Below are positions 31,831 through 39,748 of a stretch of DNA of 40,446 nucleotides, in pieces. This DNA comes from DASRHK01 sp035650495 (lineage in GTDB: Bacteria > Pseudomonadota > Gammaproteobacteria > Nevskiales > Nevskiaceae). The notes under the pieces are model-generated. The model did not search any database and was not told the DNA's origin. It was given only the letters and a program-made list of their open reading frames with translations. The translations under genes and the position numbers were made by a program. Within the stretch, counting starts at the first letter, position 1. Every line of letters begins with the position of its first letter. The DNA is taken from the NCBI GenBank assembly GCA_035650495.1, contig DASRHK010000174.1:1-40446 (forward strand), read 5' to 3'.

Positions 31831-34740
31831 CTAGAACTCGCTCCACTGCTCGCCGGACTTCTCGGCCGGCGCATGAGCAGCAGCCTTCGCTGCAGGCGCC
31901 GCAGCAGCTGCCGGCTTCGCGGCCGGACGCGCTGCGGGCTTCGCGGCCATCGGCTTGCGTGGCATCTCCGGACGCTCGGCGCGTGGCGCCGGCGCGGCGG
32001 CTCTCGCGACCGCAGCCGGAGCTGCGGCACCGTCACCATTCAGCACGAAGATGCTGACTGCGTTCGCCAGCGCGACGGTTTGCTCTTCCATCGCACGCGC
32101 GGCGGCGGAGGCTTCCTCGACCAGCGATGCGTTCTGCTGCGTGGCCTCGTCCATCTGCGTGATCGCCTGATTCACCTGCTCGATGCCGGAGCTCTGCTCC
32201 TGCGACGCCGCGGTGATCTCGGCCATGATGTCGGTGACGCGCTTCACGCTCGTCACGATCTCGCTCATGGTCTTGCCCGCCTGCTCGACCAGCTTGGTGC
32301 CGTTGCCGACTTTCTCCACCGAGTCGCCGATCAGCGTCTTGATCTCCTTCGCCGCGGCGGCCGAGCGCTGGGCGAGAGAGCGGACTTCCGCGGCGACCAC
32401 CGCGAATCCGCGTCCCTGCTCGCCGGCACGCGCGGCCTCGACCGCGGCGTTCAACGCGAGGATGTTGGTCTGGAACGCGATGCCGTCGATGACGCCGATG
32501 ATGTCGACGATCTTCTTGCTCGACTGGTTGATCGCGTCCATGGTCTGCACCACTTCGCTGACCACCGAGCCACCCTTCACCGCGACGTCGCTCGCGCCGA
32601 TCGCGAGCTGGTTCGCCTGCTTGGCATTCTCGGCGTTCTGCTTCACGGTGGAGGTCAGCTCTTCCATCGACGACGCGGTCTCCTCCAGAGACGCCGCCTG
32701 CTGCTCGGTGCGACCGGACAGATCGGCGTTGCCGCTGGAGATCTCCGCGGCAGCGCGGCTGATCGTCTCGGTCGAGCCCTTGATCTGCGACACGATCTTG
32801 CTCAGCTGCTCGACCGTCATGTTCGAGTCGTCCTTGAGCTTGCCGAACGTGCCCTTGAAATCGCCGCTCATTGTCTGCGTGAGATTGCCCTTCGCGAGCG
32901 CGCCCAGTACGCGGACCACTTCGCCGAGTCCAACCTCGCTCGTCTGCAGCAGCTGGTTGATGTTCTCCGCGAGCATCTTGAAGAAGCCATCCTTGCCTTC
33001 CAGCCCGACGCGCTTCGAGAAGTCGCCCGCAGCCGCCGACTGCACGATGCTGCCGACTTCCTTCTCGACGGCGACTTCGAGCGTGCGATTGCGCCACTCG
33101 ACGACGGTGCCGATGCGCTCGCCCTTGTCGTTGACGATCGGGCTCGCGATCAGGCCGAAGGTGAGACCCGAGACGACGATCTCGGTCTTGTAGGCGCTCT
33201 TGAGGTTCTCGAGCAGTCCCTTCTGGTGCGCCGGATTCTTGTGGAACGTGTCGATGCTGGTGCCCATCAGCTTGCGCGCGTCGAAGTGCGGCAGCGCCTT
33301 GCGCAGATCGCTCTCCGCCTTGGTCAGCATCTCTCCGAGCGAGTTGTTGTAGTAGACGATCTGGCGATCGTTGTTGGCGATCATCACGTTCGCCGTGACG
33401 TTGTCGAGCGCGTTCTTGATCCGCAGGTTCTCGTTGGCGACGCGCTCCGCCTCGATCTGGCGCAGGCGCTCCTTCTCGGCCGCCTCGAGCTCGGCGGTGA
33501 GGTCCTTCCACTCGACCACGAAGCCGATCTTCTTGCCGTCGTTGACGATCGGGTTGAGGATCAGCGAGAAGGTGCGTCCGCCGATCTTCAGGTTGGTCTT
33601 GTGCTGGCGATCGAGCTTGGCGAGCAGGCCGCGCTGGTACGACGGGTTCTTGTGGAACTTGTCGATGTTGGTGCCGACGACGGTCGCCGCATTGAACGCC
33701 GGCACGTCCTTCTTGATGTCGGCCTCAGCCGCCGCGAGCATCTCGCGGATCGAGTCGTTGACGTAGACGATGTTGAGATCGGCGTCGGAGATCATCACGT
33801 TGGTCGCGACGACGTCGAGGCCTTGCTTCACACGCGCCATCTCGGCGGCCTGCTGATGCTCGCGCGCTTGTGCGGCGAGCTCGGCGGTCATGTCCTTCCA
33901 TTCCACGACGTAGCCCAGCCGCGCGCCCTTGTCGTCGTTGATCGGTGAAAGGATCAGCGAAAAGGTGCGTCCGCCGAGCACGAGCTTCGCGGTGTGGGTG
34001 CCGTTCAGCCGCGCAAGCAGGCCGCGTTGATACGCCGGGTTCTTGTGGAAGGTGTCGATGTTGGTACCGACGACGGTCGCCGCGTTGAACGCCGGCACGT
34101 CCTTCTTGATGTCGGCCTCGGCGACGGCCAGCATCTTCTTGATCGATTCGTTGACGTAGACGACGTTGAGGTCGGCGTCCGCGACCATCACGTTGGTCTG
34201 CACGACGTCGAGCCCCTGCTTGACGCGAGCCATCTCCTTTTTCTGCTGCTGCTCGCGCGCCTCGGCCGCGAACTTCACCTTCATGTGCTCGGTGATGTCG
34301 GTCGCGTATTTCACGACCTTGTAGGCCTTGCCGCTGTCGTCGAGGATCGGGTTGTAGCTCGCCTGGATCCAGACCTCGCGGCCGCCTTTGGCCATCCGCT
34401 TGTACTGCCCGGCGTCGTACTCGCCGCGCCCGAGCTTGGCCCAGAACGCGCGATATTCATCGGTCGAGCGGTAGGCCGGATCGACGAAGATCGAATGGTG
34501 CTTGCCGACGACTTCGTCGAGGCGATAGCCCATCGCACCGAGGAAGTTGTCGTTCGCGGTGAGGATGTGGCCGTCGAGCGTGAACTCGATCACCGCCTGG
34601 GCCTTGTGGATCGCCGCGATCTGCCCGCGCAGATCGGCGATCTGCTCGGCGCTGAGCCTGGCTGCCTTGATCGGCTTGCCGGCCTTCGCCGCGCCGCCGC
34701 CCTTCCCGGTCTTGGGAAGCTCTTTCATGTATTTCGTCAT
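31831..34740 (-). CDS. Cytoplasmic PAS-repeat methyl-accepting chemotaxis protein
   Basis: This 969-residue receptor has no membrane helix. The order is: a canonical PAS/PAC (about 45-155, ending YATDITEHM), three related PAS-like repeats (about 170-289, 301-419 and 439-559), a HAMP-like double segment (560-640), the MCP signalling domain with an intact tip (IDGIAFQTNILALNAAVEAARAGEQGRGFAVVAAEVRSLAQRS, 750-793), and an Ala/Pro-rich C-terminal tether ending QWSEF. That ending fits the NWETF-type pentapeptide (aromatic at positions 2 and 5) which docks CheR and CheB in other bacteria. It probably senses an internal redox or energy signal, as PAS-MCPs often do, but no cofactor residue is identifiable. 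It precedes the small membrane protein and cheR. Confidence 0.95.
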   Translation of the reverse strand: MTKYMKELPKTGKGGGAAKAGKPIKAARLSAEQIADLRGQIAAIHKAQAVIEFTLDGHILTANDNFLGAMGYRLDEVVGKHHSIFVDPAYRSTDEYRAFWAKLGRGEYDAGQYKRMAKGGREVWIQASYNPILDDSGKAYKVVKYATDITEHMKVKFAAEAREQQQKKEMARVKQGLDVVQTNVMVADADLNVVYVNESIKKMLAVAEADIKKDVPAFNAATVVGTNIDTFHKNPAYQRGLLARLNGTHTAKLVLGGRTFSLILSPINDDKGARLGYVVEWKDMTAELAAQAREHQQAAEMARVKQGLDVVATNVMISDADLNIVYVNDSIREMLAAAEADIKKDVPAFNAATVVGTNIDKFHKNPSYQRGLLAKLDRQHKTNLKIGGRTFSLILNPIVNDGKKIGFVVEWKDLTAELEAAEKERLRQIEAERVANENLRIKNALDNVTANVMIANNDRQIVYYNNSLGEMLTKAESDLRKALPHFDARKLMGTSIDTFHKNPAHQKGLLENLKSAYKTEIVVSGLTFGLIASPIVNDKGERIGTVVEWRNRTLEVAVEKEVGSIVQSAAAGDFSKRVGLEGKDGFFKMLAENINQLLQTSEVGLGEVVRVLGALAKGNLTQTMSGDFKGTFGKLKDDSNMTVEQLSKIVSQIKGSTETISRAAAEISSGNADLSGRTEQQAASLEETASSMEELTSTVKQNAENAKQANQLAIGASDVAVKGGSVVSEVVQTMDAINQSSKKIVDIIGVIDGIAFQTNILALNAAVEAARAGEQGRGFAVVAAEVRSLAQRSAAAAKEIKTLIGDSVEKVGNGTKLVEQAGKTMSEIVTSVKRVTDIMAEITAASQEQSSGIEQVNQAITQMDEATQQNASLVEEASAAARAMEEQTVALANAVSIFVLNGDGAAAPAAVARAAAPAPRAERPEMPRKPMAAKPAARPAAKPAAAAAPAAKAAAHAPAEKSGEQWSEF
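33064..34233 (-). repeat. three tandem PAS-encoding repeats within the MCP gene
   Basis: Units at 33874-34233, 33484-33840 and 33064-33426 encode the same motif series (..VKQGLDVV.TNVM..ADLN.VYVN, AFNAATVVGTNID, FHKNP.YQRGLLA, SPI/NPI.ND). The first two units are nearly identical at protein level; the third has diverged. The period is 131-137 codons. Confidence 0.8.
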
Positions 34741-34778
34741 TGCTCTCTCCTACCTTTCGCTCTGTCTGTATGAATGCC

Positions 34779-34795
34779 GGCGCGCAGTGCGCGCC
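34779..34795. repeat. GC hairpin between cheW and the PAS-MCP, REP-like
   Basis: GGCGCGC-AGT-GCGCGCC is a perfect 7-bp stem with a 3-base loop in the 68-bp gap. On the minus strand it is preceded by GTAGG and followed by CATTCATACAG, with no T-run, so it is not a standard terminator. The GTAGG-plus-hairpin form recalls intergenic REP elements. Confidence 0.45.
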
Positions 34796-34808
34796 CTACG
34801 GTTGGTTG

Positions 34809-35315
34809 CTACTGGACGGCGCCGCCGTCCACCAGGCACATGTCCTTCGCCGCGATCAGCCGCTCGATGTCCATCAGGATCAGCATGCGGTTGTCGATGG
34901 TGCCGAGCCCGGTGATGTAGCCGGTGTTCATCGCGCCGGAGAACTCGGGCGCAGGCTTGATCTCGCTGGCCGTGAGATTGATGACGTCGGACACGCCGTC
35001 GACGACCATGCCGACGACGCGCTTGGCGACGTTGAGGATGATCATCACGGTGAACGCGTTGTATTCCGCCTTCGCGAGCTTGAGCTTCAGTCGCATGTCG
35101 ACGACGGGCACGATGGTGCCGCGCAGATTGATCACGCCCTTGATGAAGTCGGGCGCGTCGGGGATGCGCGTCACGGTGTCGTAGCCGCGGATCTCCTGGA
35201 CCTTCAGGATGTCGACGCCGTATTCCTCGGCGCCGAGCGTGAACGTCAGGTACTCATTGGCCGCGATGGCCTGCGCCGCACCTGACCCGGGCGCCGTACT
35301 GCTTGCTGTCTGCAT
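34809..35315 (-). CDS. cheW: CheW chemotaxis coupling protein
   Basis: This 168-residue CheW starts at ATG 35315 with GGGAGGG upstream. Core motifs are YLTFTLGAEEYGVDILKVQEIRGYDTVTRIPDAPDFIKGVINLRGTIVPVVDMR (shown here by position, residues 22-75), then VVDGVSDVINLTASEIKPAPEF and a C-terminal DIERLI helix. It bridges CheA to the MCP signalling tips to form arrays. It follows cheA by 25 bases and is followed by the PAS-MCP after a gap containing the hairpin, which may lower downstream expression. Confidence 0.97.
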   Translation of the reverse strand: MQTASSTAPGSGAAQAIAANEYLTFTLGAEEYGVDILKVQEIRGYDTVTRIPDAPDFIKGVINLRGTIVPVVDMRLKLKLAKAEYNAFTVMIILNVAKRVVGMVVDGVSDVINLTASEIKPAPEFSGAMNTGYITGLGTIDNRMLILMDIERLIAAKDMCLVDGGAVQ

Positions 35316-35340
35316 ACATCCCTCCCACTGCCTGACGACG

Positions 35341-37311
35341 TCACGCCGCCTTCGCGCTCGCGCGCGTGAGACTGCCGACGTCCACGATGAGAGCGACGCG
35401 ACCGTCGCCCATGATGGTTGCGCCGGAGATCCCGAAGATCCGGCGGTAATTGCTTTCGAGGCTCTTGATCACGACCTGCTGCTGGCCGACCAGCTCGTCG
35501 ACCTGCACCGCGAGCTTGCGGCCCTCGGCTTCGAGGATGACGACGATGCCTTCGTGCACCGGCGGCGGCGTCTTGCCGACGCCGAACAGGTCATGCATCG
35601 ATTGCAGCGGCACGTACTCGTTGCGCACCTTGAGCAGGCGCCCCTGGCCCTGCACGGACTTCACGTCCTCGCGCCGCGGCTGCAGCGACTCGACGACGAA
35701 GTTGAGCGGGATGATGAACATCTCTTCCCCGACCGCGACCGACATTCCGTCGAGGATGGCAAGCGTCAGCGGCAGGCGGATGATCACTGATAAGCCTTGA
35801 CCACCCTGCGTCACGATCTCGACGTTGCCGCCCAGCGAGACGATGTTCTTCTTGACGACGTCCATGCCGACGCCGCGGCCGGAGACGTCGGTGACTTGCT
35901 CCGCCGTGGAGAATCCCGGCGCGAAGATCAGCTGCCAGACGTCCTGGTCAGGCGCGTTGTCGGCGATCGCGATGCCGCGCTCGGCGGCTTTCTTCAGCAA
36001 TTTCTCGCGCTTCAAACCGCGGCCGTCGTCGGCGACCTCGATGACGATGTAGCCGCCCTGATGCGACGCCTTCAGCGTGACCGTGCCGGTTTCTTCCTTG
36101 CCGGCGGCGAGGCGATCGGCGGGCATCTCGACGCCGTGGTCGACCGCGTTGCGCACGAGATGATTGAGCGGATCGGCGATCTTCTCGATCACGCCCTTGT
36201 CGAGCTCGGTGGCTTCGCCCACGAGCTTCAGGCGCACTTGCTTGCCCAGGCGCGACGCGAGATCACGCACCACGCGCGGGAAGCGGTTGAACACGGTGCC
36301 GACCGGCAGCATGCGCACCGACATCACCGCGTCCTGCAGGTCACGCGTGTTGCGCGCGAGCTGCTCCAGTCCGCCGACGAGCTTCTCGTGCACGACCGGA
36401 TCGAGCGCGCTCGACAGCTGCTTCAGCATCGCCTGCGTGATGACGAGCTCGCCGACGAGATTGATCAGCGCGTCGACTTTCTCGACGTTGACGCGGATCG
36501 AGCCGTCGCCGGCGGTGTTGGCCGCGACGGCCGCACGCTCCGCGGTCGGCACGCGCGCCACCGTGGCTTCCGGCGCTTGCGGGTCGCCCTTCGGGACGAC
36601 CGACACTGCTGCGATCGGCTCGATCTTCAGCTCACACTCGCCATCCACCCACGCGAACACTTCCTCGACGCGCGCTTTGGGCACGCCGGCGTTGAGCGTG
36701 AGATTCCACGCGAGATACGCCGATTCGGCATCGACGTCGGCGAGCGATGGCAGCTTCGAAAGGTCCGCTTCGACCTGCACCGGTCCGAGCTCGCCGAGCT
36801 CGCGCAGGATGCGGATCGGCTCGTTGCCGGTCCCGAGCATGCCCGCGTGCGGCGCGAAGCGAATGCGCCAGCCGCTGACCTGCGCCGCCTGCGCGGCTGC
36901 TGGTGCTGCCGGGGCCGCCGTCGAAGCCTTCAGGACCGCGGAGAGCCGCTCCGACAGAGAAGAGACGACTTCGCGATCCGCAGCCTCGCCGCGCTCGGCG
37001 GTCCCCAGCAGCGTGCGGACCACATCGACGGATTCCAGCAGCACGGTCACCGCCTCTTCGGTGACACCGCGCTTGCCGGAGCGCATTTCGTCGAGCAAGG
37101 TCTCGAGCAGATGCGTGACCTGCCCGACTTCGGTGAAGCCGAAGGTTCCCGCGCCGCCCTTGATCGAATGCGCGGCGCGGAAGATCGTGTTGATCAGCTC
37201 GGCGTCGGTGCTGCCTTGCTCGAGGCGGAGCAGATGCTCCTCCATCGTGTCCAGCCCCTCGCGGCTCTCCTCGAGGAACGTCTGCCGGAATCGCGATAGA
37301 TCGATTGCCAT
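35341..37311 (-). CDS. cheA: CheA chemotaxis histidine kinase
   Basis: This 656-residue CheA has P1/Hpt with phospho-His H48 (FRAAHSIKGGAGTFGF), an Ala/Pro linker, a P2-like response-regulator-binding domain (about 147-235, WRIRFAPHAGML...LAWNLTLNA...VFAWVDGECELKIEPI), P3 dimerisation (about 273-340), P4 HATPase (LNHLVRNAVDHGVE at 382-395; DDGRGL; GRGVGMDVV) and P5 CheW-like regulatory domain (from about 520). It senses receptor state with CheW and phosphorylates receivers. No CheY is encoded in the window, but two REC proteins lie immediately upstream (REC-HDOD and REC-degenerate HD-GYP), making them candidate phosphate acceptors along with CheB and CheV. A four-base gap separates it from the preceding gene. 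Confidence 0.97.
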   Translation of the reverse strand: MAIDLSRFRQTFLEESREGLDTMEEHLLRLEQGSTDAELINTIFRAAHSIKGGAGTFGFTEVGQVTHLLETLLDEMRSGKRGVTEEAVTVLLESVDVVRTLLGTAERGEAADREVVSSLSERLSAVLKASTAAPAAPAAAQAAQVSGWRIRFAPHAGMLGTGNEPIRILRELGELGPVQVEADLSKLPSLADVDAESAYLAWNLTLNAGVPKARVEEVFAWVDGECELKIEPIAAVSVVPKGDPQAPEATVARVPTAERAAVAANTAGDGSIRVNVEKVDALINLVGELVITQAMLKQLSSALDPVVHEKLVGGLEQLARNTRDLQDAVMSVRMLPVGTVFNRFPRVVRDLASRLGKQVRLKLVGEATELDKGVIEKIADPLNHLVRNAVDHGVEMPADRLAAGKEETGTVTLKASHQGGYIVIEVADDGRGLKREKLLKKAAERGIAIADNAPDQDVWQLIFAPGFSTAEQVTDVSGRGVGMDVVKKNIVSLGGNVEIVTQGGQGLSVIIRLPLTLAILDGMSVAVGEEMFIIPLNFVVESLQPRREDVKSVQGQGRLLKVRNEYVPLQSMHDLFGVGKTPPPVHEGIVVILEAEGRKLAVQVDELVGQQQVVIKSLESNYRRIFGISGATIMGDGRVALIVDVGSLTRASAKAA

Positions 37312-37315
37312 GTGC

Positions 37316-38515
37316 TCATGCCACCTTTGCCACTGTGGGCGCTGGCGGAGGGGTTGTTGCGGCGTGCGCCGGCGGGAGCATCACCTTGATCGGCTCGCGC
37401 ACCGCACCCGGAAGGAAATTGCGCGCGCGCTCGACGAAGCTCGCGGTGATCTCGCTGCCCCGCGGCGCGAGTAAGAGGCCCGATCGATTGCGCAGATCGT
37501 CGGCGAGCACCATGCCGACGGCCAGCAGCGACAGCGGCAGCTCGCGGACTTCGTAACGATCGGCCGGCAGCGAGTCGACGATGCGCTCCAGCGCGGCCAG
37601 CGGCTCCGGCGCGTAGACGCCGCTCTTGCGCATGCTCGCGAACGCGATCGCCGCGAGCTGCCCGCGCGACTCGAAGAGATCGAAATCGTCGGCGACGCGC
37701 AGGATCGACGCAGCACGCCACGCCTGACGCGTCTCCTCGCCGGCGCCTTTGGGCATCGGACCGGAGCCCGCGTGACGCCAGAGCCGCAGGATCTCGCGCA
37801 CGGGCTCCAGCCGCGGGATCGATCCGAGCAGCTTATCGGTGACCTCGGGCATGCGCTCGACCATCGCCTCTTCGGCAGCGTCGAGCTTTTCGCCGGTGCG
37901 CAGCTTGCGCACGACTTCGCGCGGCAGGCTCACGGTGCCGATCTGCGAGAGCAGCGCCGCGAGCTCGAGCGGCCAGCGCGGATCCAGATGCAGCGCTTCG
38001 GCGATCTGCAGCGCGAGGCGCTGCACGCGGCCCGCGCGGCCGAACGCGTCGGGCTCGGTGAGCGCCAGCACTTCGGCGAGCGCCTGCACGGCGCCGCGCA
38101 GCGTGCGCTCGAGCAGCTCGCGCTCGGCGCGCATCAGCCGATGCTGCGCGACCGCTTCGAGCAGCGCGCGACGCAGCTGATCCGGCGGGCACGGCTTGGT
38201 GAGGAATCGGAACACCTGTCCGCTGTGCACGGCGGCGACGGCGGCGTCGACGTCGGCGTACCCGGTGAGGAGCACGCGCACGGTGTCGGGCGAAAGTCCG
38301 CGCACGCGCGCGAGCAGGGTCGCGCCGTCCATGCCGGGCATGCGCTGATCGGCGAGCACGACGGCGAACGGGCCTTCGGCGACGAGCTTGCGCAGCGCCG
38401 CTTCGCCGTTGGTCGCCGCGTGCACCGCGAAATCGTTGCCGAGCGTCAGCGCGAGCCCGCTGATGACCGCAGCTTCGTCATCGACGACGAGCAGCTTGGG
38501 CAGGATTCCAGCCAT
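37316..38515 (-). CDS. Response regulator with degenerate HD-GYP domain
   Basis: This 399-residue protein has an N-terminal receiver that looks active (KLLVVDDEAAVISGL; phospho-Asp in VVLADQRMPGMDG; VRVLLTGYADVD; FRFLTKPCPPDQL). The C-terminal half follows the HD-GYP layout of RpfG-type c-di-GMP phosphodiesterases but has lost the metal ligands. The H-x-x-R-V start reads FGRAGRVQR, the HD of LHDIGK reads LLSQIGTVSLP, the later KxH position reads VERMPEV, and the HHE..DGxGYP loop reads LWRHAGSGPMP. It should not hydrolyse c-di-GMP and may act by protein contact, or by binding the nucleotide. It lies between REC-HDOD and cheA in one operon. Confidence 0.88.
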   Translation of the reverse strand: MAGILPKLLVVDDEAAVISGLALTLGNDFAVHAATNGEAALRKLVAEGPFAVVLADQRMPGMDGATLLARVRGLSPDTVRVLLTGYADVDAAVAAVHSGQVFRFLTKPCPPDQLRRALLEAVAQHRLMRAERELLERTLRGAVQALAEVLALTEPDAFGRAGRVQRLALQIAEALHLDPRWPLELAALLSQIGTVSLPREVVRKLRTGEKLDAAEEAMVERMPEVTDKLLGSIPRLEPVREILRLWRHAGSGPMPKGAGEETRQAWRAASILRVADDFDLFESRGQLAAIAFASMRKSGVYAPEPLAALERIVDSLPADRYEVRELPLSLLAVGMVLADDLRNRSGLLLAPRGSEITASFVERARNFLPGAVREPIKVMLPPAHAATTPPPAPTVAKVA

Positions 38516-38524
38516 GCGCAGGAC

Positions 38525-39748
38525 TCACGCCGCCTGCGCCGCGCTCTGGGTCGCGGTGAGGTTGCCGATCTTCTCGCGCCAGGCGGCGATCTCGCCTTCG
38601 ATGCCGACCTCGCGCAGGTAATCGTGATCGAGCAGCTGCTCGTCGTGATCGCCCGGCGGCTGACCGGCCGCTTCCTCCTCGTGCGCGAGCGCATTGGCGA
38701 CGTGCACCGCACCCGCCGGGCCGAACTTCGGCGCAGCGACTTGGCCCGGCGCGTGATGGAACGCGACGGCTTCGACGAGCGCGTTGGGCAAGCCCCAGCG
38801 ATTGCCGAGCAGATGCGCGCCGATCTCCGCGTGGGTGCAGCCGAACACCGCGAACTCGGCGTCGATCATCCGCTCCTTGCGGACCTGCACGCGCACGCGC
38901 GCTTCGATCCAGCGCTCGGGCAGGTAGACCGCCATGATCATCTGGCCGATGTCGTGCAGCACGCCGGCGGAGAACGCGGTCTGGCGATCTTCGGGATCGG
39001 AGAGCAGGCCCGACGCGATCTGTCCGGTGCGCAGCGAATGCGCCTGCAGCTTCGCGAGCGAGAACCCCGGCGGCGCGACGACGTCGGACATCGCGTTGAA
39101 CATCTCCATCGCGAGCGCCATCGAGCGCAATGGCAGCAGACCCAGAAACGTCACCGCTTCGCGGATATGGCGCAGGCGCCGGCCCGGCGCGAAGAACGCG
39201 GAGTTGGCGACCTGCAGCACGCGCGCGGTCATGCCGACGTCCTGCTCGATCACCTTGCCGATCGACGTCGCATCCGCATTGGGATTCTCGAGCTCGCGCA
39301 CGACTTCCCAGTACAGCTTCGGCAGCGCGGGCAGCTTGGTGACGTTGGCGAGGATCTGCAGCACCGCGGGATCGTTGACGCGGCGATTGAGCGCGCAGCA
39401 GCGCTCGACGGCCTGCTCGAGCACCGCCGGATCGCACGGCTTGTTCAGCACGCGCTGCGCGATCGGCAGCATGCGCTGCTCGGAGGTGTCCGCGCCCGGA
39501 TGGCCGGTGAGGATCAGCCGCACGATCTGCGGATAGCGCTCGCGCACCAGCGAGAGCAGCTGCATGCCGTCCATGCCGGGCATGCGCATGTCGCTGACCA
39601 CGGCGTCGAACGGCTTCTCCGCCAGGAGCTCGAGCGCCGCCGGGCCGTTGCCCGCGCAATGCACTTCCCATTTCTCCGATTTGCCGAGCCGCATGGCCAG
39701 GCCCTTGAGCACGATCGGATCGTCGTCGACGAACAGCACGCGAATCAT
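38525..39748 (-). CDS. Response regulator REC-HDOD
   Basis: This 407-residue protein has a receiver (VLFVDDDPIVLKGL; phospho-Asp in VVSDMRMPGMDGMQLL; VRLILTGHPG; RVLNKPCDP) and an HDOD domain (about 137-340: VTKLPALPKLYWEVVRELEN, IGKVIEQDVGMTARVLQVANSAFF, then GVLHDIGQMIM and HAEIGAHLLGNRWGLP). HDOD domains act as non-enzymatic signalling modules that couple regulation to motility and c-di-GMP pathways. The start ATG 39748 overlaps the kinase stop (ATGA). The order kinase, REC-HDOD, REC-HD-GYP-like, cheA suggests a phosphorelay feeding or reading the chemosensory array. Confidence 0.92.
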   Translation of the reverse strand: MIRVLFVDDDPIVLKGLAMRLGKSEKWEVHCAGNGPAALELLAEKPFDAVVSDMRMPGMDGMQLLSLVRERYPQIVRLILTGHPGADTSEQRMLPIAQRVLNKPCDPAVLEQAVERCCALNRRVNDPAVLQILANVTKLPALPKLYWEVVRELENPNADATSIGKVIEQDVGMTARVLQVANSAFFAPGRRLRHIREAVTFLGLLPLRSMALAMEMFNAMSDVVAPPGFSLAKLQAHSLRTGQIASGLLSDPEDRQTAFSAGVLHDIGQMIMAVYLPERWIEARVRVQVRKERMIDAEFAVFGCTHAEIGAHLLGNRWGLPNALVEAVAFHHAPGQVAAPKFGPAGAVHVANALAHEEEAAGQPPGDHDEQLLDHDYLREVGIEGEIAAWREKIGNLTATQSAAQAA

